DNA of 64,000 nucleotides, from the NCBI RefSeq assembly GCF_000383975.1, contig NZ_KB913017.1, positions 875,133-939,132 on the forward strand, read 5' to 3'. Below the pieces are notes generated by a model. The model had not been told where the DNA came from. It was given only the letters and a program-made list of their open reading frames with translations, and made no database searches. This document shows, one piece after another, positions 29,891-38,027 of this stretch; the first letter of the stretch is position 1; each line of letters starts with the position of its first letter. A program made the translations under genes and the position numbers. Source of the stretch: Natronorubrum tibetense GA33 (GTDB lineage: Archaea > Halobacteriota > Halobacteria > Halobacteriales > Natrialbaceae).

Positions 29891-30562
29891 CTATCCCATC
29901 GCTGCGATCTCGTCTTCGAGCCACTCGCTGAACCACTTCACGCGCTTGAGTCGCTGGTGGGCGATGCTCTCGGCGGTGTCGCTCCGGACGCGCGAGGCGG
30001 CGTCGTAGCCGCGTTCTAGGACCCGTTCGACCATCTCGTCGGTATCCATGTGCGTGCGAGCCTCGTAGCCCATCCGGAGGAGCATGAGCGCAGTGCCGTT
30101 TGCGCCGACCTTGTCGAGTAGGTCGGCCTCGATGAGACACTGCGTCTCGAGTGCGAGGTCGGTCAACTCGCCCTGATAGGAGTGGTGTTCGATCGCGCGA
30201 CACACCTGTTCGATAAACGATTCGGGGTACTCCGCGCGGGACTCGAGGTACTCGCGGGCGACGCGAGCGCCGGCCTCGGCGTGGAGTTCCTGATCGGTCT
30301 CGAGTTTGGCGACGTCGTGAAAGAGTGCGGCGACGCGCGTGACGTCGGGGTCCGCGCCCTCCTCGTGAGCGATCTCTTCGGCGAGTTCGACCACGTTGAG
30401 GATGTGGTTGTGCCGGTACTCCGCGGAGTGCCACGGATACCAGCGCATCCGGCCGCCTTCTTCCTCTTTTTCGACGCTCGCCGCGAGATACTCGAAGACA
30501 AAGCCCTTCATCTCCTCGAACTCGGCGTCGGTCACCCTGGTCTCTTTTATCTCGACGCCCAC
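29891..30562 (-). CDS. HD-domain phosphohydrolase
   Basis: The 223-residue HD protein has YRHNHILNVVELAEEIA, followed by VAALFHDVAKLETDQE with the His-Asp pair and the later AIEHHSYQG. The C-terminal Asp is in EADLLDKVGANG. These are the metal ligands of the HD superfamily. Related archaeal proteins act on nucleotides or phosphorylated metabolites; the substrate is not known. It stands alone, and the next 229 bases downstream toward the membrane-protein gene show no convincing gene. Confidence 0.85.
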   Translation of the reverse strand: MGVEIKETRVTDAEFEEMKGFVFEYLAASVEKEEEGGRMRWYPWHSAEYRHNHILNVVELAEEIAHEEGADPDVTRVAALFHDVAKLETDQELHAEAGARVAREYLESRAEYPESFIEQVCRAIEHHSYQGELTDLALETQCLIEADLLDKVGANGTALMLLRMGYEARTHMDTDEMVERVLERGYDAASRVRSDTAESIAHQRLKRVKWFSEWLEDEIAAMG

Positions 30563-30884
30563 GAGAGATCCCTCCGCAGTAAACGAACGATAGTCATTAC
30601 CGGAATGTTAGGTCGTTTCGCTCTTTAGCCTTTGGTTCATCTCAGATCCGTCTCGCCGTGAGACGGACACGAATTCAGGTGGGTGCCGCCTGTCGGTATC
30701 GTCGATTCGGAGCCGATCGCTCGCGTACGGATGACAATCTCGCTCGATGAGGAGGTCAGGAAACGGCACGCCTGACGACGTTCGGTTCGAACGATGTCCC
30801 GCGCGACCGTTCCGCCGGCCACGTTCCGGCGAAATATGCACGAATTTCCGTTAAAGTCAAACAGGCGGCTGGGAAAGTGGGGGT
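30563..30884. other. Intergenic region between divergent HD and mutase-subunit genes
   Basis: No protein-like frame was found; one minus-strand frame at 30608-30841 is basic and low-complexity, as expected for noise. A TATA-like cgttaaag is placed about 34 bases before ATG 30885 and would serve the B12-binding subunit. The rest holds no repeat or hairpin of note. Confidence 0.6.
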
Positions 30885-31301
30885 ATGAGCAGCGAACAGG
30901 AACAGGAGTCGATTCGGTGTCTCGTCGCCAAAGTCGGTCTCGACGGTCACGACCGGGGAGCCCACGTTATCGCGCGGGCCTTCCGCGACGCCGGCTTCGA
31001 GGTCATCTACTCCGGACTGCACAAGGCCCCCGAAGAGATCGTGCAGGCGACCGTCCAGGAAGACGTCGACGTCCTCGGCATCTCGATCCTCTCGGGCGCA
31101 CACGACACGCTCGTCCCGAAGATCATGGACGGCCTCGAGGAGTACGGCGCGAAAGAGGACACTCTCGTCTTAGCCGGCGGCGTCATCCCTGACGAGGATC
31201 GCGCGGAACTCGAGGCACAGGGCGTCTCGGCGATCTTCGGGCCCGGAACGTCGATCGAGGAGACGATCGAGTTCGTCCGCGAGAACGCCCCCGAACGATG
31301 A
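30885..31301 (+). CDS. mcmB: Cobalamin-binding subunit of methylmalonyl-CoA mutase (C-terminal domain type)
   Basis: A 138-residue stand-alone B12-binding domain. The cobalamin motif LDGHDRGAHVIARAFRDAGF contains the DxHxxG-type lower-ligand His, followed by SILSGAHDTLVPK (the SxL region) and the final GG loop LVLAGGVIPDED, with FGPGTSIEETIEF at the end. It should associate with a large mutase subunit to convert methylmalonyl-CoA and succinyl-CoA, but no large subunit is in the window. It overlaps the next gene by four bases (ATGA), indicating a single transcript. Confidence 0.92.
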   Translation: MSSEQEQESIRCLVAKVGLDGHDRGAHVIARAFRDAGFEVIYSGLHKAPEEIVQATVQEDVDVLGISILSGAHDTLVPKIMDGLEEYGAKEDTLVLAGGVIPDEDRAELEAQGVSAIFGPGTSIEETIEFVRENAPER

Positions 31302-32380
31302 CAGCCGACGAGGAACTGCTCAAGGCCTTGCTCGCGGGCGAACACCGCGCGCTGGCTCGAGTGATCTCGAAGATCGAGAACCGCTCGCCGGGCTACCGGG
31401 ACCTGGTCTCCGAACTGTACGCACACACGGGTGAAGCCGACGTCATCGGCATCACGGGCAGCCCCGGCGCGGGGAAATCGACCTTGGTCGACAAACTCGC
31501 CGAAACCTACCGCGACCGCGGCGAGACGGTCGGCGTCATCGCGATCGATCCCTCCTCACCGTTCACGGGGGGTGCTGTACTGGGCGATCGTATTCGGATG
31601 GCCTCCACCGTCGGCGACATGGACGTCTTCGTGCGCTCGATGAGCGCCCGCGGCACGCTCGGCGGCCTCTCCACGGCCACCGCGGACGCGGTCAAGGCGA
31701 TGGACGCCTTCGGCAAGGACAAGATCATCATCGAGACCGTCGGCGCCGGCCAAAACGAGATCGACATCGTCCGCACGGCAGATACCGTGGCCGTCCTCGT
31801 CCCCCCGGGATCGGGCGACGATATTCAGACCCTGAAGGCCGGCATCCTCGAGATAGCGGACGTCTTCGTGGTCAACAAAGCCGATCGACCCGGCTCGGAC
31901 CGGACGGTCCAGGAACTGCGAGACATGATCCAACTCGGCGACGGTGGTGGCGGGATGGGCGGCGGCGATGGCAGCCACCACAGCCAGGAGGTCATCGACG
32001 CCCACGACGACTGGGACGGCGAGGTCGACGACGAAGCGGAGGTAACGGGCTGGACCACTCCGATCGTCGAAACCGTCGCCACGAAGGGTGAGGGTGTCGA
32101 CGACCTCATCGACGAGTTCGGGAACCATCGAACCTACCTCGTCGATTCCGGCGAGCACGCCGAGCAGGTTCGTGGCCGCTACGCCGAGGAAATTCGGACG
32201 CTGCTGCGCGAGGACGTCCACGCTCTGCTCGAGGACCGACTCGCCGAGCGCGGCGGGATCGACGACCTCGCGGAGTCCGTCCGTCAGGGCGAGACCGATC
32301 CCTATTCGATCACCGGCGAGTTGCTCGATCCCGTCGAGGACTGTCTCGACGAACTCGAGACGCGCGGCGAAAACGGTTAA
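31298..32380 (+). CDS. meaB: MeaB/ArgK-type GTPase, methylmalonyl-CoA mutase chaperone
   Basis: The 360-residue G3E-family GTPase has Walker A VIGITGSPGAGKSTLVDKLA and the family-specific IDPSSPFTGGAVLGDRIRM. A Walker B-like VETVGAGQNEIDIV and NKADRPGSD (guanine specificity) complete the set. A roughly 40-residue Gly/His-rich insertion (GGGGMGGGDGSHHSQE) sits after the NKAD motif, and is longer than in typical members. The protein guards B12 loading of mutase and removes damaged cofactor. It is co-transcribed with the B12-binding subunit. Confidence 0.93.
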   Translation: MTADEELLKALLAGEHRALARVISKIENRSPGYRDLVSELYAHTGEADVIGITGSPGAGKSTLVDKLAETYRDRGETVGVIAIDPSSPFTGGAVLGDRIRMASTVGDMDVFVRSMSARGTLGGLSTATADAVKAMDAFGKDKIIIETVGAGQNEIDIVRTADTVAVLVPPGSGDDIQTLKAGILEIADVFVVNKADRPGSDRTVQELRDMIQLGDGGGGMGGGDGSHHSQEVIDAHDDWDGEVDDEAEVTGWTTPIVETVATKGEGVDDLIDEFGNHRTYLVDSGEHAEQVRGRYAEEIRTLLREDVHALLEDRLAERGGIDDLAESVRQGETDPYSITGELLDPVEDCLDELETRGENG

Positions 32381-32487
32381 CCGGGCCGATCCGCTGGAAT
32401 CGACCGGCCGGGAACGATCCGGCCGAATCGGCACAGATTGTGAACGCCGACCGCAGGCCTAAGGCGGTCGACGGCATACGCTCCAGT

Positions 32488-33429
32488 ATGAAACTCCGTA
32501 CAGTCCTCGGTGCCGCGGTCGGTACCATCGGCGCAGCCGTGCTCGGCAATCGACTTCTGGCGAAGCGAGCCGGAGAACTCGAGAACCCGCTCGCCGGGGT
32601 CGAACGGACGTACCGCTGGCGCGGGATCGAGACGAAGTACACTGTCGCCGGTGATCCCAACGACCCGGATATGATCCTTTGTCACGGGATCCACGCGGGC
32701 GCGAGCAGCCGCGAGTTCGAACCGATCGTCGAGCGACTGGCGGAGGACTACCACGTGATCGCGGTCGATCTCCCCGGGTTCGGCCGGTCGAACCGGCCGC
32801 CGTTGATCTACTCGTCGACCCTCTACGCGGAGTTCATCCGCGACTTCGCGGCCGACGTCGCCGACGAGCCGACCGTCGTCGCCTCCTCGCTGACCGGTTC
32901 GTTCGCTGCCGAAGCCGCCCAGGAAAGCGAGTTCGAGCAGCTCGTCCTGATCTGTCCGACCGACGAGACGACCGACGAACGCCCCTGGGTTCGGACCCTC
33001 GTTCGGACGCCGATCGTCGGTTCGACGCTGTTCAACCTGCTCGCCACCAAGCCCGCGATCCGCTACTTCTACGACCGGGACGGCTACTACGACAGCGACC
33101 GCATCGACGACGCGGAGATCGAGTACGCCTGGAAAAGCGCCCACCAGCCCGGCGCTCGCTACGCCCCCGCCTCCTTTAGCTCGGGCACCCTCGATCCCGA
33201 GTTCGATCTGGCGACGGAGCTGGCAGCGCTCGAGACCCCGACCACGCTCGTCTGGGGTCGCGACGCCGAACTCGTCCCGCTGCGCGAGGGCCGGGACCTC
33301 GCCGATGCGGCCGATCTCGAACTCGTCGTCATCGACTACGCGACGCAGCTCCCCCACGCCGAACACCCCGACAAGTTCGTCGAGTACCTGAACGCTGAGT
33401 TGCCACACGCCGATATCGATCTCGAGTAG
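32488..33429 (+). CDS. Alpha/beta hydrolase
   Basis: The 313-residue protein begins with a short signal-like helix (LRTVLGAAVGTIGAAVLGN), then the fold's core: LCHGIHAGASSREFEP (oxyanion HG), HVIAVDLPGFGRSNRP, VVASSLTGSFAAEAA (nucleophile elbow with Ser in ASSLT) and the late TTLVWGRDAELVP (acid) and LPHAEHPDKF (His). The nucleophile elbow deviates from GxSxG by an Ala in the first position, which is tolerated. The substrate is unknown. ATG 32488 is preferred, with the in-frame region from 32440 being an unlikely extension. Confidence 0.85.
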   Translation: MKLRTVLGAAVGTIGAAVLGNRLLAKRAGELENPLAGVERTYRWRGIETKYTVAGDPNDPDMILCHGIHAGASSREFEPIVERLAEDYHVIAVDLPGFGRSNRPPLIYSSTLYAEFIRDFAADVADEPTVVASSLTGSFAAEAAQESEFEQLVLICPTDETTDERPWVRTLVRTPIVGSTLFNLLATKPAIRYFYDRDGYYDSDRIDDAEIEYAWKSAHQPGARYAPASFSSGTLDPEFDLATELAALETPTTLVWGRDAELVPLREGRDLADAADLELVVIDYATQLPHAEHPDKFVEYLNAELPHADIDLE

Positions 33430-33588
33430 ACCGACTCGAGCCGAAAACGCGGCTCATCGACGTTCAACGGCATTCAGGACGGGACGAAAACCGATAGCTC
33501 CGCATCTGCGCCGTGCTTTTCCACCGTCGTACGTTCGGCGCTCATGGAAGAGAAAGGGCGTGCGTTCAGTTCAGCGTCTCCGACCGAG

Positions 33589-33984
33589 CTATACCGGACT
33601 GAAGCTGAGCACGCGTTCGCCCGTCGTCTCCGAGACCGTGATTTCCGGCTCGACCTCGAGTCCGTTCTCGATCGCGTCGAGGTCGATCCCGACGATCTGT
33701 CCGGTGATCCGAACGGGTCCGAAGTCGACGACGGCCGTCGCGTACGGCGCGTCCTCCTCGAACGCCGGCGTTGGGACGTGCGTGACGGTGAACGTGGCGA
33801 CCTCGCCGGATTCGGGGAGTGGAGTCTCCGCTAAGTCGGTCGAGCCGCAGTCGGGACAGACTCGCCGCGGCGGCAGCGAGCCGTGGCCGTTCGTACACTC
33901 GAGGTAGTAGGCCTCGCCCGCTTCCGCGGCGTCGAGCCACTCGTCGAAGCCGGCGTCTCGCGTCCGGGATTCGTCGTCGCTCAT
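33589..33984 (-). CDS. Zn-ribbon OB-fold protein (DUF35), thiolase partner
   Basis: The 131-residue protein has a rubredoxin-like ribbon with YYLECTNGHGSLPPRRVCPDCG (one Cys plus His, then CPDCG), followed by an OB-fold of beta strands (VATFTVTHVPTPAF, YATAVVDFGPVRITGQIVG). Such proteins bind acyl-CoA and pair with thiolase-like enzymes or HMG-CoA synthase; in archaea the complex channels acetoacetyl-CoA. Its ATG overlaps the thiolase TGA (TGATG), so the two are translated as one unit, supporting that complex. Confidence 0.9.
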   Translation of the reverse strand: MSDDESRTRDAGFDEWLDAAEAGEAYYLECTNGHGSLPPRRVCPDCGSTDLAETPLPESGEVATFTVTHVPTPAFEEDAPYATAVVDFGPVRITGQIVGIDLDAIENGLEVEPEITVSETTGERVLSFSPV

Positions 33985-35150
33985 CAGTTATCCACCTCCA
34001 GCACGTGAACGGTCGCACTCGCAACCGTGCCACCCGCGTTGTGGGCGACGGCGGTCGTCCCGCTCTCGACGAATTCGCTGTTCGGGTGATCGCCGGAGAG
34101 GAGCGTCGCGACCTCCGCGATCTGTGAGGCGCCGGTCGCACCGACCGGGTGACCCTTGGCTTTCAGCCCGCCGGAGAGGTTGATTGGCGTCTCGCCGTCG
34201 GCAGTGGTCCGACCGTCGCGGGCCGCCGAGATGCCTTCCCCGACGGGGAAGAGATCAAGCGACTCGATCGCGAGCACTTCCGCGATGGTAAAGCAGTCGT
34301 GAACCTCCGCGAAGTCCACGTCCGCGGCGTCGATGCCGGCGTCGGCATAGGCCTGCTCGCCGGCCTCGCGGGCCGCGGGCGAGCGCGCGAGGTGTTCGCG
34401 GTCGTGCAGGGCCATGCGGTCGCCGCCCTGACCGGTTCCCGTGATGGAGACCGGCGCATCGAGGCCGTGTTCGTCCGCGTACTCCTCGCTCGTGAGGACG
34501 ATCGCGGCGGCACCGTCGGAGAGCGGACAGGAGTCGTAGAGGCCCAGCGGGGAGGAGACCTGCGGGGCCTCGAGCACGTCGTCCACTTCGATGGCGCTCT
34601 GATACTGGGCCTTGTCGTTGTTCAGCGCGTTCTCGTGGTTCTTGACTGCGATATGGGCGAGATCCTCGTGTTCGCCGCCGTACTCAGTGAAGTAGGCCTG
34701 AGCCATCAGCGCGTACGCGCCTGGGAAGGTCGTTCCGGCGCGCACCTCCCAGAGATCGTCGGCGGCGATGGCGAGCGCTTCCGTTGCGCCCGCGGTGCCG
34801 AGGTTGGTCATCCGTTCGGCGCCGCCGACGAGGAGCACGTCGTCCTCGCCGTTTCGGATCCGCATGACCGCGTCTCGAACGGCCGTTCCGCTCGAGGCAC
34901 ACGCGGATTCGTAGCGGGTTGCAGGGGCCTGTACGCCCGCGGCTTCGGCCATCAGGGGGCCGTGATGGCCCTGGTGTTCGGACAGTTCGCCCATGAAATT
35001 GCCGTAGAGGAGGGCGTCGACGTCGTCGCGGGGAACACCACTGTCTTCGAAGGCTGTGATGCTCGCTTCCGCGAAGAGGTCCCGGCTCGTTCGCTCGGGC
35101 GTGTTCCCGAACGGGGTCAGACCGACACCTGCGACACGTACGTTACTCAT
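33984..35150 (-). CDS. Thiolase (acetyl-CoA acetyltransferase family, SCP-x-like)
   Basis: The 388-residue protein carries the reactive Cys in SACASSGTAVRDAVMR and the His in GGLKAKGHPVGATGASQI. The C-terminus reads NAGGTVASATVHVLEV; the usual second Cys-x-Gly is replaced by AGG, as in SCP-x and archaeal thiolases. With the adjacent DUF35 protein it probably forms a two-protein complex for thiolysis or condensation. ATG 35150 (MSNVRVAG) is preferred over frame extension to 35231, which runs into a palindromic repeat. Confidence 0.9.
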   Translation of the reverse strand: MSNVRVAGVGLTPFGNTPERTSRDLFAEASITAFEDSGVPRDDVDALLYGNFMGELSEHQGHHGPLMAEAAGVQAPATRYESACASSGTAVRDAVMRIRNGEDDVLLVGGAERMTNLGTAGATEALAIAADDLWEVRAGTTFPGAYALMAQAYFTEYGGEHEDLAHIAVKNHENALNNDKAQYQSAIEVDDVLEAPQVSSPLGLYDSCPLSDGAAAIVLTSEEYADEHGLDAPVSITGTGQGGDRMALHDREHLARSPAAREAGEQAYADAGIDAADVDFAEVHDCFTIAEVLAIESLDLFPVGEGISAARDGRTTADGETPINLSGGLKAKGHPVGATGASQIAEVATLLSGDHPNSEFVESGTTAVAHNAGGTVASATVHVLEVDN

Positions 35151-35218
35151 GTACACGGGCTTAGTAGGTCGTTCCGTTAATACTCCGCGGTTGCTCTCGC
35201 GGCGAAACGTCCCGATTG

Positions 35219-35304
35219 CTACAGTAGCCACTGAACGTCACTGCACATCTGATCGCGGGACGACGTTGCGATCGGTGTGTAAATCGGTTCAGTGGGTACG
35301 CTAG
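35219..35304. repeat. Palindromic repeat family A, copy 2
   Basis: The ends CTACAGTAGCCACTGAAC and GGTTCAGTGGGTACGCTAG are inverted and partly mismatched. The interior CACATCTGATCGC pairs with GCGATCGGTGTG. It matches copies 1 and 3 in the CACTGAAC and GATC(A/G)GTGTGT blocks but is more decayed at the tips. It lies between the thiolase start and the M42 peptidase promoter, so here it is upstream rather than downstream of genes. Confidence 0.7.
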
Positions 35305-35385
35305 TCGTTCAAGATCGATCACGCGAGAGCACCGCCAGATCTCCGTAGCCCGTATGTTTATCACGGATTCCCGGTCAGATTGTGT

Positions 35386-36453
35386 ATGGAAACCGTTCCG
35401 TTCGATGGAGACCTTCTGACGAAACTGACCGAGACGAGTGGCGTCCCCGGCTACGAGGATCGAATTCGTGACCTCGTAATCGACGAGTTCGCGGATAGCG
35501 TCGATCGAGTCCGCACCGACGCGATGGGGAACGTCGTCGGGACGCTCGAGGGCGATTCGGACTACTCCGTGGCCATCGCAGCCCACATGGACGAGATTGG
35601 CTTCATGGTACGCCATCTCAAGGGTGACGACGACGGGTTCGGGTTCGTCGAACTCGACGCGCTCGGCGGCTGGGACGCCCGGATCCTCAAGGCCCAGCGC
35701 GTCACGATACACACCGACGACGGCGACCTCCCGGGCGTCATCGGCTCCCCGCCCCCACACACCCTGACCGACGAGGAACGCGAGAAAACGCCAAAAGTCG
35801 AGGACACCGTCGTCGACGTTGGCCTGCCCTACGAAGACCTCGAGGAACGCGTCTCAGTCGGCGACCTCGTGACGATGGACCAGACCACCGAACGCGTCGG
35901 CGAGACGATCACCGGCAAGGCCTTAGACGACCGCGTCTGCCTGTTCGCGATGCTCGAGGCGGCCCGTCGACTCGAGGATCCCGATGTGACGATCCACTTC
36001 TGTGCGACGGTCCAGGAGGAGGTCGGCCTGCGCGGTGCTCGCGCGCTCGGCGTCGACGTCGATCCGGACCTCGCGATCGCGCTGGACGTGACCGTCGCCA
36101 ACGACGTCCCCGGCTTCGACGCCGGCAAACACGTCACCGAACTCGGCGACGGCGCGGCGGTCAAGCTCAAAGACGGGAGCGTCATCACGAGTCCGAAGGT
36201 CCACAACCGACTGCAGTCGGTCGCCGAGGCGGAGGAGATCGAGTTCCAACACGAGATTCTCCCCGCCGGCGGTACCGACACGGCCGGCTTCCAGTTCCCG
36301 GCCGGAGCCAAACCCGTCGGCGCGATCTCGATCCCGACGCGGTACCTCCACACCCCGACCGAAGCGGCCCACGTCGACGATATTTCGGCGACGATCGACC
36401 TCCTCGCGGCGTTCCTCGAGAGCGAAAACGGGGAGCACGACTATACGCTCTGA
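35386..36453 (+). CDS. M42-family metallopeptidase (TET/endoglucanase-like aminopeptidase)
   Basis: The 355-residue peptidase has the M42 zinc ligands in AAHMDEIGFMV, the bridging Asp in KALDDRVCLF, the catalytic Glu pair in TVQEEVGLRGAR and the later Asp in ALDVTVANDVPG. The terminal His is in YLHTPTEAAHVDD. Members form large tetrahedral aminopeptidase complexes in the cytosol and degrade short peptides, which fits a genome region with several peptide importers. A TATA-like cgtatgtttatcacg lies about 28-36 bases before ATG 35386. Confidence 0.92.
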   Translation: METVPFDGDLLTKLTETSGVPGYEDRIRDLVIDEFADSVDRVRTDAMGNVVGTLEGDSDYSVAIAAHMDEIGFMVRHLKGDDDGFGFVELDALGGWDARILKAQRVTIHTDDGDLPGVIGSPPPHTLTDEEREKTPKVEDTVVDVGLPYEDLEERVSVGDLVTMDQTTERVGETITGKALDDRVCLFAMLEAARRLEDPDVTIHFCATVQEEVGLRGARALGVDVDPDLAIALDVTVANDVPGFDAGKHVTELGDGAAVKLKDGSVITSPKVHNRLQSVAEAEEIEFQHEILPAGGTDTAGFQFPAGAKPVGAISIPTRYLHTPTEAAHVDDISATIDLLAAFLESENGEHDYTL

Positions 36454-36503
36454 GCGGCAGCGACAGTGACCGTTTCCCCTGGTTCAGCGCGTTATTCGCT
36501 CCG

Positions 36504-37025
36504 TCAGGGAATCTCGTGGACCGTCAACGTCACGTCCCGCCGCTGACCCTCGATGTCCGCGACGAGCCGTTCGACGACTGACTCGGCTTCGCTCAGCAGT
36601 TTCGGTTGGACCTTCCTGACGACCCAGTCCAGCGAGACGAATCGGGGCAGCGAGAGCGCGCTCTTGTCGGCCGAGTAGGGATCGTACTGAGCCTCGAAGT
36701 AGATTCGACTCGCCGTCTCGACTCCCTCGGGCGCCGACTCGGGCTCCGGTTCGACGCGCCACTCACCGCGGGCGTCGAGATTGTTGATCAGGTGCCACTC
36801 GAGCGAGTCTGGCGCGGAGATCGCGGTTACCTTCGAACGCGCGGTGTAGCTGAGCTTCCACCAGCCCAGTTCGAGGTCGTAGACGGAGCCGACGTCACCG
36901 TCCCCGTGTACGCGGACTTCTTTCAGGTGTTCGGTGTAGCGCGGGTAGTTGGTGAACGCTCGCACGTACGGAAAGACCTCCTCTGGCGAGCGATAGGCGA
37001 CGGTACTGAGGAGAATTCTGTCCAC
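36504..37025 (-). CDS. SRPBCC (polyketide cyclase/START-like) domain protein
   Basis: The 173-residue protein has the SRPBCC pattern: an initial strand ILLSTVAYRSPEEVFPYVRAF, YTEHLKEVRVHGDG, VYDLELGWWKLSYTARSKV, then SLEWHLINNL and a C-terminal helix LLSEAESVVERLVADIEGQR. The fold binds hydrophobic ligands; the role here is unknown. GTG 37025 begins the domain, and no ATG lies near. It is divergent from the flavoprotein gene starting at 37148. Confidence 0.8.
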   Translation of the reverse strand: MDRILLSTVAYRSPEEVFPYVRAFTNYPRYTEHLKEVRVHGDGDVGSVYDLELGWWKLSYTARSKVTAISAPDSLEWHLINNLDARGEWRVEPEPESAPEGVETASRIYFEAQYDPYSADKSALSLPRFVSLDWVVRKVQPKLLSEAESVVERLVADIEGQRRDVTLTVHEIP

Positions 37026-37147
37026 ATCGGCGTTACAACGTGTCCGAAAGTAAGGATTGCCATCGTGACGGTCGACTCGAGATGGATTCCGTCCGAAGTC
37101 GGCCACAAGTACGAACCTTTGATACCCGCGACGGCCTACGACGACCC

Positions 37148-37936
37148 ATGCGAGACGTCTGTATCGTCGGTGGGGGCGTCGCCGGCCTCGCCGCATCGAT
37201 CTTTACCGCGCGTGCAGGGCTCGACACCCTCGTCGTCGATGGAGGAGAGTCCATCCTCGCGCGCAACGCCAGCCTCGAGAACTTTCCCGGCTTCCCCGAC
37301 GGGCTCGACGCCCGCCGATATCTGCAACTGACCCGCGAACAGGCCCGGAACGCCGGTGCCACGTTCGAACTCGGACACGTAACGCACGTCCATCCCGTCA
37401 CCGACACCGATCCCGCGGAGTCCCAAGAGATAGGCGCGACGACCCGAGAGTCGAGTCTCGAGGACGGTTTCGTTCTCGAGACCGAGGGCGGTGAGCCCCT
37501 CGAGGCCCGGCGAGTGGTCGCCGCCTCGTGGTCGAACAGCGACTACCTCGTCCCGCTGGACGTCGGCCGCAAACAGCGCGGCAACAAGCACTTCGTCGCG
37601 GTCGACGAGGCCGGACGGACGGCCGTCGACGGCGTCTACGCCGCGGGCCGAATCGCCGACGAACCACACCAGGCGATCGTCGCGGCCGGCCACGGCGCGA
37701 AAGTCGCCCTCGCAGTCATCCACGACTCCGACGCGAACTTCTATCACGACTGGGTCGTGCCGGAGGGCTACTTCACCGAGCGCGGGATCGAGGTACCGCC
37801 GGGCTGTGAGGAGATCGACGACGCGGAACGGCGCGAGCGCGACGAACGCGCCCGCAAATCGGTTCTCGAGGCGTTCGCCGAACCACTCGACGAGACGCCG
37901 ACGATGCACCCAAGCGTCGAACGGGAGCGAGAGTGA
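37148..37936 (+). CDS. FAD-dependent NAD(P)-type oxidoreductase, thioredoxin-reductase-like without CxxC
   Basis: The 262-residue protein has an N-terminal dinucleotide-binding motif CIVGGGVAGLAASIFTARAGL and LVVDGGESILARN. The C-terminal FAD motif DGVYAAGRIADEPHQAIVAAGHGAKVALAVI is present, but the central NADPH domain is very short and the redox CxxC of thioredoxin reductase is missing. It resembles truncated TrxR-like proteins often annotated as FAD-binding of unknown function. The siderophore synthetase follows 91 bases downstream on the same strand, so it could act in ferric reduction; this is only context. Confidence 0.78.
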   Translation: MRDVCIVGGGVAGLAASIFTARAGLDTLVVDGGESILARNASLENFPGFPDGLDARRYLQLTREQARNAGATFELGHVTHVHPVTDTDPAESQEIGATTRESSLEDGFVLETEGGEPLEARRVVAASWSNSDYLVPLDVGRKQRGNKHFVAVDEAGRTAVDGVYAAGRIADEPHQAIVAAGHGAKVALAVIHDSDANFYHDWVVPEGYFTERGIEVPPGCEEIDDAERRERDERARKSVLEAFAEPLDETPTMHPSVERERE

Positions 37937-38027
37937 TTCCAAACGTGGCGGGCGTTCGAACGCCGCGCGACGCCGAACTCGAGTGCACTGAGGTCCCGAC
38001 GAACGCCGAACTAGCGATTTCGTGACT

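Noticed and set aside
30608-30841. Minus-strand 77-codon frame in the spacer before the mutase subunit
   Set aside because: Basic, low-complexity product unlike haloarchaeal proteins; no motif.
37951-37964. GGCGTTCGAACGCC palindrome upstream of the siderophore synthetase as an iron box
   Set aside because: Too GC-rich and TTCGAA-centred for a known iron-regulator site; such palindromes occur by chance in this genome. Kept only as a remark.
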